From Branchiostoma belcheri (lineage: Eukaryota; Chordata; Leptocardii; Amphioxiformes; Branchiostomatidae), in contig NW_017803943.1 in assembly GCF_001625305.1 (NCBI RefSeq), positions 934,862-998,861 of the forward strand: a DNA stretch of 64,000 nt, given 5' to 3'. Below, in pieces: positions 48,401 to 60,000 of the stretch (position 1 is the first letter of the stretch; the number at the start of each line of letters is the position of its first letter). A model generated the notes under the pieces. The model was not told the origin of the DNA, did not search any database, and worked only from the letters and a program-made list of their open reading frames with translations. Both the position numbers and the translations under genes were made by a program.

Positions 48401-49919
48401 TAGCTAATGTCTGGGCTGTAATCAAATAATAGCTTTGAATGGTACCAGCTGAGTCCAATGGAGATTAATGGTTCTGATATTGGCCAGTGACAGACAGCAC
48501 CAGCGAAATGTTACACAGAGCTGGCACAGAGTTATAGTATGTTAGTGATAGCTTCAGATAAGGGGGACAGGAAGAGGGAAACCAGAGACAATCACACTGA
48601 GTCACAAGCTTGGTAAAAACAGAGACAAAAGTATCTGAGTGACTATGCCATTTGCTGGATTTGAAAGCTTTGGCCAGGATTTGGCTGAGTGACAGCAAAG
48701 ATAGGTCATGTGCTGGGACAAATTCTACAGGCTTTAGTTTGAACAGATTGTGTTCAGCTGCCTCAGCTTTCTACAACAAAACTTAGTAGCTGTACACAGA
48801 AACTGATAATATGACACAGGCAACCGTTTTCGTCAGCGACATTGCATTTTTGCCTCAGAGATATGTCATATGATCACTTTAGATGGGATTGTGGATTCAA
48901 CTTACTACATTTAAAAAAAAATGACCAATAAACTGTCTTTGAAAATAAATTTTACTGCTCTGACATTGCTTTGGGAGTTTTTAAGTTACTAGTACATGTT
49001 AAGTACACGAGATTGTAGCACACATGCATCTTCATCATGTGATTGTCACACTACAGCTACATACAGGTTATTGGCTCCAAAAACCCAGGGCAAGGGAAAA
49101 GTCCAATTTTGCGGAACAAAGAAAACAGGTCAGTAGTGTTTACTTTCTGCATCATGCAGTGATACTGATAGGTTACACAAACAAAGGACTGCTAGTACCT
49201 AACGTTAACAGGTATCAACTCAGGTGAATCAATAATCAGAATTCAGATAAAATCAGTGCCCTAAAATTTATATCAACAATTCCTGTGAATTTGAATTCTT
49301 GTGATAATGTGTCTTATTTTGGAACTGGGATTGACAACAAGCAGGAAATTAAATAAGGCTAAGCAAAAAGATCGTCGGGAGGAAATTAACTAGGATAAAT
49401 AATTTTTATCTGATCACCTGAATATCGCCCCCCTCCCAATAAAAAGCTTTAAGTTTACTTAATTTTTTCCCCTTCAGTCACATTTTTGACAGATGCAAAA
49501 CGTAGGCCATCTTAGATTAAAGCTATATGTCGTTAAGTTCCCTCTTCTCCGACACGTTTCGACTGCCAGTAAATAAAAATCATTAATTGGTACCGGTTTG
49601 GGGATCAAATCGCCCCTCCCCTCCCCAGCAAAAATCAATAAATCCCCCCTGCTTACCAAACATACAAATTCACCTGCGATAACTTCTACGCCACAGAATT
49701 CTGCATAGACATCTAATAACATCGAAATTGAAGACAAAGACTATATGTAAAAGCTCAGATCACGACCAACATATTTGCTGGGAAGGAAAAACAAGCGAGA
49801 AGAAAGATAATTTGTAAACCCACCTCGTCATCTTTGTGGTTCCGTATGCCACGTACCAAATCGTGCAGGTTCTTGTCAAAAACGCGCTCAAGGCTCCCTT
49901 TAACTTTCTTCAGCGCCAT
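30782..49919 (-). CDS. AP3D1: AP-3 complex subunit delta (AP3D1), complete, 34 coding exons, about 1241 aa
   Basis: This is the large delta-adaptin subunit of the AP-3 heterotetramer, which sorts cargo from endosomes to lysosomes, lysosome-related organelles and synaptic vesicles. The start MALKKVKGSLERVFDKNL and stretches such as QMLGYDISWAAFN, TSSTNNWVLIKIIKL and LKYLGLLAMSKILKTHP match human AP3D1 closely, as I recall that protein. Order: adaptin HEAT-like trunk (about residues 1-600), acidic then Lys-rich hinge (about 640-1005), C-terminal ear (about 1006-1241). Length is slightly above the roughly 1150-1215 aa of human isoforms. Codons sum exactly except for one extra base in exon 23 (T7 run at 35126-35132). 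The start is the only in-frame ATG in exon 1, just below a CpG-rich promoter. Identification is very secure; exact exon edges were set by phase and GT-AG. Confidence 0.96.
31229..31380 (+). mobile_element. tRNA-derived SINE in the last AP3D1 intron
   Basis: The head CATGGCGTAACAGTGAGG and B-box GGTTCGAATCC are followed by CCTTGGGAAAAGTTTCTTC and a tail ending GGGACAGGGACGTCCCTAC. The tail touches the splice donor of AP3D1 exon 33 (exon edge 31384). A tail relative is at 25070-25120. Confidence 0.8.
33185..33267. mobile_element. Single end of the GGCCTA-type TIR family at an AP3D1 splice donor
   Basis: It contains GAATCCCTATCTAC, TTTCAGGACTGAAGCCGGAAAC and TTTTTCCCTAGGAC in the order seen at the other copies, ending exactly at the exon 28 donor. 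No opposite end is visible in this intron. Confidence 0.65.
33553..37188 (-). CDS. AP3D1: AP3D1 exons 18-27: hinge, acidic and Lys-rich (residues about 651-1005)
   Basis: Exons: 37128-37188, 36833-36901, 36552-36633, 35640-35806, 35371-35453, 35072-35217, 34760-34945, 34240-34278, 33896-33958, 33553-33720. Recognisable blocks are NNPHYLKL, EDIPVANIDLSVPLYVPG, KVDIMGGEMPE, PHKLLDIDLDRPLEDDEKLP and long KEKK tracts. A 39-bp exon encodes DDLDFWLSGQDAP. Exon 23 is 146 bp where 145 would keep frame. The Lys-rich reading resumes if one base of the T7 run at 35126-35132 is ignored. The region is low complexity and likely disordered. Confidence 0.88.
35315..35370. mobile_element. Single end of the GGCCTA-type TIR family at another AP3D1 splice donor
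   Basis: TTTCAGGACTGAAGCAGGAA, then ACACAACATTTTTCCCCAGGCC, then TTAC leads straight into exon 22 (edge 35371). It nearly matches the end at 59435-59480. Confidence 0.7.
36111..36137 (-). CDS. AP3D1: Candidate 27-nt in-frame microexon of AP3D1
   Basis: On the minus strand a pyrimidine-rich acceptor (TATTTCCAG) and a perfect donor (GTAAGT) enclose 27 bases encoding TENFLETE. Phase is 1 on both sides, so inclusion or skipping between exons 20 and 21 keeps frame. Its use is a prediction; the exon is not needed for homology to human AP3D1. Confidence 0.45.
37406..49919 (-). CDS. AP3D1: AP3D1 exons 1-17: adaptin trunk and start of hinge (residues 1-650)
   Basis: Exons: 49824-49919, 47716-47811, 47392-47472, 46855-47043, 46594-46659, 46292-46355, 45967-46106, 45558-45631, 43399-43448, 42778-42827, 41495-41543, 40025-40170, 39498-39646, 38853-38979, 38089-38412, 37794-37877, 37406-37572. 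This solenoid carries the AP-3 core contacts. Known adaptin biology assigns interaction with the other subunits and ARF1-dependent membrane recruitment to this part. The last exon reads LDLDKWINDPPSESSDDE, the acidic entry to the hinge that is also present in human AP3D1. Exons 15 and 16 both end at donors made of GTTTGTTTG. Confidence 0.95.
40364..40448 (-). ncRNA. MicroRNA-precursor-like hairpin in AP3D1 intron 11
   Basis: On the AP3D1 sense (minus) strand, two 35-nt arms pair at 33 of 35 positions (28 Watson-Crick, 5 G-U) around a 15-nt loop that can itself close by GACA/TGTC. On the plus strand the five G-U pairs become C-A mismatches, so the structure favours the sense strand. The 3' arm starts near GAAGTGCTATGCACG. 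No named microRNA is recognised. A MITE remnant is the main alternative. Confidence 0.5.
41631..41960. mobile_element. TIR element with internal 30-bp repeats in AP3D1 intron 10
   Basis: The ends are TGTCAGGGCAGAGATTG and its complement CAATCTCTGCCCTGACA, apparently flanked by TA. The interior is a degenerate array on AACAGAGATCACGATCAGAG-type units. No transposase. The TA flank and length suggest a mariner/Tc-type MITE. Confidence 0.75.
43800..45290. other. AP3D1 intron 8 interior, no gene seen
   Basis: AT-rich intron sequence without recognisable exon or repeat. Confidence 0.4.
45295..45466. mobile_element. MITE-like element with AATGCAATTTCAG inverted ends
   Basis: The left end GCATCCAATGCAATTTCAG and the right end CTGAAATTGCATTAGATGC are reverse complements over about 30 bp, with CAGCAAAAC just inside. 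Relatives occur at 20173-20510 and 48838-48972. Confidence 0.7.
47812..49823. other. AP3D1 intron 1
   Basis: The largest AP3D1 intron. It holds a repeat relic at 48838-48972 (ATTGCATTTTTGCC...GCTCTGACATTGC) and a loose GGGTGCAC-containing duplication at about 47980-48030 and 48345-48385. Nothing else is recognised. Confidence 0.45.
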
Positions 49920-49939
49920 CTTGAGATTTTTCTACTACA

Positions 49940-50103
49940 GGGAGAGGACGCCTTGGTGGTTGTCGTTCTCGGGTGAGCAAATGGCGTTGTGTGGAGGTTA
50001 TAAAACCATTTTCCGAAGGTTTTTTTGCGAAGGTGTCGTCCGACGATCTCTAGTCACAGAAACAAGATGGAGGACGTGGTGGTCATGTGACGCGGTGACG
50101 TCA
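49940..50103 (-). promoter_or_regulatory. AP3D1 promoter region with CRE and M-box/CLEAR-like site
   Basis: It is CpG-containing DNA just upstream of the AP3D1 start. It holds a perfect palindromic CRE (TGACGTCA, 50096-50103), a GTCATGTGAC E-box at 50082-50091 of the type bound by MITF/TFE factors, and AAGATGG, resembling a YY1 site, near 50064. Function is inferred from motifs and position. Confidence 0.45.
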
Positions 50104-51177
50104 TGCCGGGATCAGCTGATCAATCTCCAAGCAGATGTTTTCGGGAGAAAAATCGCGCTATACTGTTTGTCAAAAGCGGTTGAAGGCGTAATACATTTTA
50201 TCTCCAACTGATGTATAGGGTTAGCGTAAAAAAAAATTGCAAAAAAGAAAGCCGGAGAAAAAAAAGCCTAATACACGCGCCAAAAATAAGCAAAAACCCA
50301 AAACTCTGTTTGGAAAGTAATACTGTGAGGCACGGCAACCTGTAGGATTTCATTTTGCATGGTGGGCGGGCGGCTGAGAGCTCCTAGTCTAGAGCCCCGT
50401 CAAAGACATGAACCAAAGACTGGACTGGATACCAGACTGCAACTTTACAAGTGAAGTATATTTTCAGCCAGGTATCCAGTCTTGTCTTTGATTGTGAAGG
50501 GTGTGCCTGCATCAAAAGCGGCCTCCGGCAGCTCAATCAAGGACTGCACCAATATGTTAACCACGTACCCATTGCTGCAGTGATTTTATTCGCCGCTACG
50601 AGTACGAAGCGTTTTTGATGCATGGCGATTTCAATCTGGTATTTTATCGCCGCTGTGAGGCGTTTTTGATACATGCCTAAAACTACCAGGTTAACAACGC
50701 GTTTCCTTAATTCACAATTAATGGCAATGAAAATGGACAGGTTTCAGAGAAAAGATTTGACATAGGAAACGTCTAAGAAATATAAAAGGCAGCATCTTTT
50801 TTCTCATCTTTTAGCTTCATTAATAGTTAGTTAATTTTGTATCTGTTAACCGTGTCCATTCATCTTGTTTTGTTGTCACCTGTACTTAGCCAAGTGAGGC
50901 AGAAATGTGCAATAAAGGTCTTCATTCATTCACTTAATATAAAGAAAGGTAAGAAATCTTAGATTTCAAACTTCTGAGAAGTAGTTGATGAATTGCATCA
51001 TGGAATGGACGACATGTATTACACCATCCTTCCCAATGTGAAAATCCAACATACAAACTCCCTATACCAGTGCCCCCAAAGCAATACTTCTGTCCCATAC
51101 ATGTTATACATGTACTTCCATCCCAGAAATAATTAACGTTAACACAGAACACAGGAGAAGTAATATTTTGCACAAGG
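50104..51177. other. Interval between AP3D1 and the GLIS3 3' end
   Basis: It includes an imperfect inverted repeat at about 50410-50495 (AAAGACTGGACTGGATACC and GGTATCCAGTCTTGTCTTT) and, at 50880-50935, a retroposon-like 3' tail ending GTGCAATAAAGGTCTTC plus ATTC repeats. No gene is seen. Confidence 0.5.
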
Positions 51178-54049
51178 TTTATTTTGTTCCGCCAAGCAGC
51201 TTGAGTAGCATCTAAAATTGACCTGGTGTCTGTACTGTATATACAATAATCTCTTCTGTTACTTAAACACTCTTACTGTAAATCTCCGTTTCGAGGTTAT
51301 ATTTCTTTAAGAGTAGGCCACACCACTTTGTTTTCTTGGTTCTCCTTAAGTGTTTTGCAAAGATAAAAACATAAGGCTGGGAGGAAAACTTGTATCTGAC
51401 TACATGAACATGCTGTGTTTGTGTGTAGACTTTTCTGCGATCATGTTTTAATATTTCAGTTCAGAATATATTCATTTCTTTTCAAATTCGAGAACCAAGA
51501 AATTAAATGGTGTCGGCCTCACACCACAAATACATACAGCCATCACAAATGGATCTTTTGAATCTGTTTGAGTCTGAACAATCAACGTTCTTGTTCAAGT
51601 ACAAGAGGATACATCTATGTGTGAACTCAAGGCTGTGTGCAAATAATGTAAAACATAGATACCACAAGTGTTGGGTTAGGCTGCATTGTAACTGAAGGTT
51701 TGCCTTAAAGATTTCGACAAGAGTTTCTTTTACAGTAAGAGCTATATTTTGTGATTTAGAGCGGTAAAAGCCATTTTTTTAAAGCTTGGTACGCTTCTAC
51801 TACCCAACAAGGGTAAGCAAAACCCCACATTGACAAACATCATACATATCATATATATAATATATCTGTATTTTCAACAACTTTCCTTTTCTCTTTTGGC
51901 ATCAACATATATATGGGTCAAGCAAAAAAACAAACGATTAAATAAATGCAAACTGAGTAAATGTTTTCAGCGCACACACATGATCTTACAACGCATCGAT
52001 GTGCACAGCCAAAGAACAGAGCATCAAACAAAACAATGCTTAGAAATCCATTGTCTGAAACAATAAACAAAACCTGCTGGCTCGCACATATTAGTTGCTG
52101 GTAAATCCAGGCATATTTACAAAGCTGTAGTGCAGTTTGTGTGTTCAACTTAGTCCTCTACTGGAGTCAGGTATTACACTCTTTATAATATATGTTGAAA
52201 ATATCTGAAGAAATCTTAACAAAATTGGTGTAAGTTCTTTGCTCATATGTCTTCAAGACATGGCTGTAGTTTCTTGTGGACTTGATTTTTTCTATGAACT
52301 AAATTGTATCCACGAAAAACGTATACAAAGACCTCTTTATATACTACTTCCATGTTGTTACTTTTTTAGAATCATATGACATTCCAATGTTAGACTTAAT
52401 ACTTCACAGATCTTTAACAACACAGGAATAAAACATACCAATGACATAACAGACTAGAATCTGAATAATGAAATATTCTTTACAGAACATTACAAGATTC
52501 TCCTGTACCACAAAAGTATGTCTACGACATAAAGTCTTCCTTGTGCTTTAAGGTACTATTTATCTGAAGCTCCGTAAAAAAATCCCCTGAAAGTTCTCAA
52601 TCAACAAACCTTTAAAGAAGAAGATTTCTTTCCTGACTTTCAAGAAGTAATGACTGATTTCTTGGGTTGACGGCACAAGACATAACTAGCTCAAGAAAGA
52701 CATTTTATGAGCACACTAAAAACGGAGAAATTATATAAGACAGTTTAGGTTAATGTGAAAGAAAGGTGACAGCCCTGGGAAGTAACTGTTAATTCAACTG
52801 GATAATATGGAGGATATTTGGAGCAATACATATGAAAGTAGGCCTGCTAAAGAAAAAAAGGAGTAAAAACTCCATAGAATAGACATCTTCAGAAATACAC
52901 AAAATTTACATGAAACCAATGTACAAAGTGCAACACTGGCCTTAGAAAGGGTGCGTTTCAGTGAACTCTTGCTTTAGGGATATAGATGTGATACAAATTT
53001 CAAGTTGATCTCTAGTGTGCACATAACAACTATTAAAATCTATTTCTTTAGTCTGGAAAATATTCATTATGTTAAGGCACATTCTTGGTAAAGCCATTGT
53101 TTGGAAAATACTTTTGGTATTAAAACATATATAAATTACAAAATGTAGTAAAGCTCTACAGTTCAAGTTGGAATTTGAAGGCTTTGAGTGCTCATTTTAA
53201 GATAAAAAGGTGTGAAACATCAAGACTCCCAAGGCACATGATACAGTTTTCAATCCAAGCAACATCAGGGAACAGTTCAACTTCTGACATCTCTCTCTCT
53301 CTGCCAGCATTCCCACCAGACTCTTAAGTAAAGGGTACTCAGAATACATGAAAAATCTTTGGAAGGAAGTACCGAAGGCGCCATAAGGCTAAGGAGATCT
53401 GGGGGCAGAATTTTTCTCTGCCAGAAAAATTACTTTACTGAATGTCTGAACTATCTGAAACTCAATTATCAGCATTTTGAGCAATAAATTTTGACTTGAA
53501 ACAATTTGCAAATACACAATCGTTTTCAGCCTATAAATTCCTTTTTTTTAGCAATTTTGCAGCAAGGTTCTCTGAAGAAAATATAATTGAAAAAAGAACG
53601 TCCAAAGATTGCAAATTGACAGTCTGGTGGGAATGCTGCTCACTGCTATAAAAGGCACTTCTGGTACGGCTGTAACACCGAAGAGCAACCAAGTCACGAG
53701 GTGTACAAAATTCTACTACCCTTAATAATTCTTCTACTCTCCAATATGGCCGAGGAGCAACTCCAAGCTCCTCTGAGGACAGATAAAAAGTTCTGTGCAA
53801 GTTTCTCTCCTCTCAAAGACATTATTAAAGTTCATTCACTGGCGTAAAACACATAATTTCACTGACTGTACAGAATACGATACATAATCACTGTTCTTTC
53901 AACCTTACAAGTGATCTATTATTTCACATCCGCAACACATGATTCTCTTTTCTTCTCTTCGCTGATCTCAAGTCAGCTTCTTTCTGATATACTGTACAAA
54001 AAAAAACGGCCGCGATCACCAGCGGTTATTCCGAGATCTTCTCCTCCTG
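51178..54049 (-). terminator. GLIS3 3' UTR with poly(A) signal at 51178-51183
   Basis: About 2.9 kb of AT-rich, gene-free sequence follows the GLIS3 stop. AATAAA on the minus strand at 51178-51183 is a plausible end. Earlier signals could be used, so the UTR extent is uncertain. Confidence 0.4.
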
Positions 54050-57000
54050 TCATGACGAACCGTCGGCGTAGACAGCTGACTGCCGGCTGTAGCACCGATC
54101 CACCGCGTTCAGCTGGAGGAAGCTGCCTTCATCGGAGGCGTGACTTCGGATGGACGGAGTAGCAGGCATCTCATAACCTGCGGAGGCACATCCACAAACA
54201 CTCAACATTAGTCCATGCAGTGGGATAAGATTTTTAAATGTTTATTTGCACATAAAGCCATGTTGATTTGATCCTAAAGATGACATCCGCAATTTTCGTC
54301 CATCTCCAAAAAAAGTTTTTGACCATACTGTAAATCCTACGAAACAGCTGCAAAATGAGCCTGGCTCTTTTCCACAAGCACAATGAACAGTGGACCATGG
54401 CTTAACATCCCATCCTAAGCATTGCGACCCAGTAGCATTTATGTCAGGTGAGCGATAACAGCCAGGATTCAAACTCCTAATCTCATAGTCCAGAGGCAGG
54501 GTTGTTAACCACTAGGCTATGCATACTACTTGCACTCTTAGTGATTTAGAAAGGATTCATTGATCTGTCCTTACCTCCCGACATGCCTGATCTTGCAGAG
54601 AACGCCCGCTGGAGCTGTTCGAACGTGGCGGTAGCCGGCGTGAGCGTCTCCTCGAACGTGGGGATGGCCATGAGGTTACGGGGGCTGTGGTGGCGGACAG
54701 GCGGGAGGGAGTGGCGCTCGGGCTCCCCGTGCACGGGGGCGTGCCCCAGGGGGGTGGGGAAGGACTGGCTCGTGTTGCCATGGTAACCTATGAGTGACAG
54801 TAGGAGACATTCAATATCTACAGCATAAGAACTTGTCTATCTTATTGTTTATCAAAACTGTCAACTTCTTGAAATAAAAAGGATTGTTTTGTCTTGGGGG
54901 AACTAACAAGGCTGGACTCTAGGCTAACACTTCAAATTTCCTCCTTACAAAACAGGTGTGTTATGCCTAAAGGCAGTTTATCATTTATGTGACCATGCAG
55001 GGCTCTTGCCTGCTTAATTTTTTGTTGCATCCTTTGGATGTCTTTATATTTCTAACCAAGATTTTTGTCAATTTTGTCCATTCTGTCAAGGTTGACGGAT
55101 TGGTTTCAAAATTTGTCCGTCACACGCCACAAAGGTCCTGCAATTGGCGGAAAAACGAGTGCTGGCTAGAGCCCCGTATGTGACTCAAGAAAGAGAAACA
55201 AAATATGATACTGACCTTGTATGAAGATGGATGCCTGGAACTGTGGCGGGGGTTGTGGGGGGAGCTGGGGTTTCCGAGGGGGCAGCATGCTGGGGGGCGG
55301 CATCCGGCGTGCCTGGGCGTGGGGGTGGTGCGGGGGGTGGTGACTGGAGGGGGAGAAGTGCCCCATACCCCTGGGGGAGAAGAGAACATCACAGGTCAGC
55401 AAAGATTTACAAGCTGAGACAACATTTAATACATGCAAGTACATGTATTGCCAAATGCACTGTCAAATATACAGAGTATTGGCATTGGTTCAAAGAAAAT
55501 ACATCTTAAGACCACACAAATTTGATTTTAATCGTTGGTTCTTAGATTTCTACAGGAAGTCAATAAATGAAGCAGACAAAAAGAAAAAGAAAAGGAAGGC
55601 ATCCAAATGCTACCATAGCAGCCATTATGTCAACATATTACTAGGCTGGCTCATAATTCAAGCAATGAATTTTAAACTCAAATCACTGCAGAAATGAAAA
55701 AAAAAACTGGACACAGTAACAACTTGTAAGACAAGGACTTTCTTCAAATGTTGGTGCCATAAATATGAGCATTTTGGGTGGATTTTGAAGCTGAATGGAA
55801 CATGTACTTGTTCTATGTATAACGTTACCCACCTTTCTCTTTCATCCATGGACGGCATCTGTGGCGGGGGTGCGAGCGGACTCATGCTGTGGACGGGCGT
55901 GTTGTTGGCGGGGGACGGGTGGCTGCTGTGATTGGACGCGCCCGTCGCTGTGCCGCTGCGGCTGGAGTGCGTGCTCCCGTACATACCTGAGGAGACAAAC
56001 AATGGTTACCATCTCTCAGTTTCAAGTCTGGTACATATTGAAAACATGCCGGACTTTTTTAGTCCGAAACAAGAGTTGCTGTCCCACTGCGGCTGGAGTG
56101 CGTGCTCCCGTACATGCCTGGGGAGACAAACAACCATCTCTCAGTCTCACGTCTTGTCATTTTTGGATGTTCGCCAGACTTTTAACTGCAAACTCATCTA
56201 GCAACTGTGATAGTCCACACACATTACACAAGAGCCCAAAAGAAAACTTAGCTAAGGAATGGACTACAATTTTGTACCAAATTATTGCGAGGAAGCATGA
56301 TGATCTAGGAATTTTATGTTTTAATTACATGAATGTGGTCTTGACAAAGACTGGTGCTTTATGTTTTGTCAGAAATTTGGTGCACTTTCTCACTGTATTG
56401 AAATTACAGCAGTGTTTAACCCTGTTTTCAAATCGTTTGTTTGCTTGATTAATTAATTGATTTATTCAACTCATGCTCTCACTGACTGATAATATACAAA
56501 GCAATATTGATGAAATTGTCATACATGAATGAATAAAATTTCAAAGGAATATTTTTGCTTGTTTGTTTGTTTGTTTGTTTTGCCAACCTTGGTACATGTC
56601 CGACGATGTTCCAGGCATGGAGGAGTGCGGAGAGTGGCATATACAAAACAATATTGATGAAGTTTCCTATATGAAAGAAAAACAATTTCAAAGGAATATT
56701 TTTGTTTGTTTGTTTGTTTTGCATACCTTGGTACATGTCAGACGATGTTCCAGGCATGGAGGAGTGCGGAGAGTGTCCCAGCGAGCTGTCGCACGTGCTG
56801 CCTCCAAGCGGTGAGCGGTCGCCGTGCCCCACGGGGTGGATGGGCTGGATCGTCAGACATTCACTCAGCATCACCTCCGACGTCAGCTCACCCTCCAAGT
56901 TACTCGCTCGTAACTACAATTAAACGGGAGATAACCAATACAGTGTTCAAATAGGAAAATACATTAAAGAATGTTTCGATCTTAATAGAGAACACATGTT

Positions 57001-60000
57001 AAAGAATAGTTAACCTTTATTGTTACATCATACATATACTCTGTACGTAAGATAACGTTATCCACACATGTATTATGATCTTTAGTTAAGTTGTAGAAGA
57101 CCTTACAAAAGTCTCTGTACTTTTTTGTTGTGTCAATAAAGAATCTACGATTAAAGGCAAACCAGTTAGAATATGACATAACTTAAACCACCTTGAATAC
57201 ATACATGTAGGTGTTTTTCTTATTCATTAATTCATTTCAGCTTTTTCTACATGATTTCATTAATTTCAGCTTTATTATAGTATGGTACATGCAAAAGGAA
57301 GAAGAAAAAACAGGAGATTTCATGATCATGATTCGTGATCATAATGAATAAGACTTAGTGGGGTCCACAAAAATCTATATTTGAGTTTGGTCATATGATA
57401 CATGTAATTATGTTCAGAATCATTGCTCTTGGGTCAAAATGCAACAGGTACTTGTGTAGACTTGAACACCACACCACAGAAAATAAGAACTTGATACAAC
57501 ATTGTACACCAATGCACACTTAACCATAACCTTCAGTTGGAACTCTCTGTAAACACTATATGTGCACAGATTCCAAAATACAGAGACGATAAAAGGATAG
57601 AGACTACAATCCCAATGGTATAACCACTTAGAGAATGGAACAAATCGCAGCTAAACCCTAAAACTGTAATTAGCAACAAGGGACTTAATTTGCTTGTTAG
57701 TGTAATCATGCCAGTTTAGTGTAAGGTTCTTGCTGCCCAATTTAAGGTGAAGGAGAGTGTATGGAGCAGATTTGTTCATCCCTGCACTGTTGTAAGAAAG
57801 GTTAAGTCTGAGAACAGGCTATACGGTGGATTTCCAGGTGTTGGTGTAATGGGGGAGGGGGGTCGTGGGTGCAAGCCACCTGCGATGACAGACAGAGAAA
57901 TGCCGGGTACAACTACGACTCCTAAAAAGGCCACAAACTTGTGCGACTTCAGCCTGTTGTAGGTTACAGTGTATGAAACGGATTTGGTAAAAGCTAAACG
58001 AAGCAGACCACACACATTTCCAGTACGGTGTCCCAAAACAGAGGTCATATGATCCATCGTTCGAAAAACATAGCCTTTACGTTGACTAACCAAGGAAGGA
58101 TTTGCAAAGGCCTAGGAAAAAAAATATTGTGTTTCCTGTTTCAATCTTGAAAAAATTGGGGTTCGTTAGGTAGGGATTATCTTTTTCTTTTTTCTTTTTC
58201 CTATTAGATTGTTTCATCACTCTGGTGTCAGTTCAGCTCAAAATATTTTAATGCCTCTTGCAGGGGCCCACAAAAAAAGGCTAGGGTCGGCATTTTTTCT
58301 GGGATCGGTCGGGAAACAGGAAACAAAACTTCCTTTTTTTCCGTAGGCCCTACGGCTTCGGGGATTTCTATGCTGAAGTCTGTGACATTTTGTACTGACT
58401 TAGGTGGGCGAAGGTTTAAGTAGGGTCACTCAGGAGGTTAGAGGGAGCTTGTCTAAACTAAACCAGTATTAACCAGCTCAGAGCAGGGTCAGCCGGTGTA
58501 GTGTAGGATAGGAAGGCCACTGGTACATGATGACAGAGTAAGAGAATCTGGGTAAGACAGGGTAAGACTTGTGCACAAGCCTAATGTTACCCCAGCCCTA
58601 ATTAATGATCACAGGCCTTAGGGTTAAAACCACCCAGGTGCAGGGATTTACTGTATTCACTTTGGTTGGGAACAAGGGGGGAAGAAGGAAAAGACCTTGT
58701 ATTTTTACCTCAAAATGAACGTGGAACTGTCTAACCAAAGCTTGTTAGACCATACAAACTTGTGACACTATTGTAAATAAAAGAACAGCTACACAAACAA
58801 AAGAAAAGTGACTTCAGAGACTAGATAGAAAATTTAAAATGTTTCAAGTAGAATCCACTACTTTTCGTAAGTGACTGAAAAAGCAAGTCTCTCAAGTTGC
58901 CATGAAAATGTTGAAAGTTAGAAAATCAGTCCATCTTTAAACATTAGCTGAAGTGTTTTCTACTCTTGCACTGAAAGGATTTTATCCTTAAAATCGAGTT
59001 TGTGTGCCCTTAACTCCAAATACAGTCATATGGCTTGGTTCCAACAAGCCCTTTTCATGTCTTACTCCTGGCAATCCAACAGGTGGTCTTATTCTGTCTC
59101 CAACTCCTGCCAGAAATCGCCCCCACACTCTCCCTAGGCCTAGGAAAAAAAATGTTGTGTTTCTTGTTTTCCGACCGACCCTAGAAAAACCTGCCGACCC
59201 TAGCCTCTCTTTTTGGTGGATCCCTGCATGGAACATATTAAATTTTTTAGCTGATCGACCTTTTCTAGCTCCATGATCTGACACCTGAGTGATAAAACGT
59301 TGTACAATTGGTTCTACCATTGACATTGAAAACAAAAGTGTCCTCATGCAATTTTTACTTTTAAACTGTATTGTATAAGCTGGATGATAACACTGAAGTC
59401 TAAAAAAAAGAAAGAAAAAAAAGTAATTTAATTTTTTTCAGGACTGAAACAGGAAACACAACATTTTCTTTCCTAGGCCCCAAGAAAACAGTCTCAGACG
59501 GGAGCTCAGACGTGACCTTTAAGAGAGTCGTTACCTTCTTCCGTGCCTGCTGCTCCTTGGCCGTGTGCGCCTTGACGTGTTTTCGCAGCGAGCTTGGGTC
59601 CGTGTAGCGCTTGGTACACCCTGGTATCTGACACGCGTAGGGTTTCTGTCGGTGGAAAAAACAACATTTTAACAACTTCCACATGAAGTGTGGGCAAGTT
59701 GACAACAATCTCAACAGGGGATCTGTATTCTCTTTGCCAGCCTAATTCATCAGCTAGTTTCTTTCCAAAAGGAATTTTGAATGTTACAGAAACCCATTAC
59801 TTGACAAAAACATAAAATATTGTTTGTTTGTTTGTTTGTTTGTTTGTTTGTTTGTTACAGGATGAAATCAACTTGACATGATGTCCCTAAAGGGACTTTG
59901 TCTAGTAGTACTATATAAGAAATGTCCTATTACAAGGTTGTTTTCTGCCCTTGATCAGATTCTGACTGAAGACAAATACACCAGTTTCAAACTGATACAT

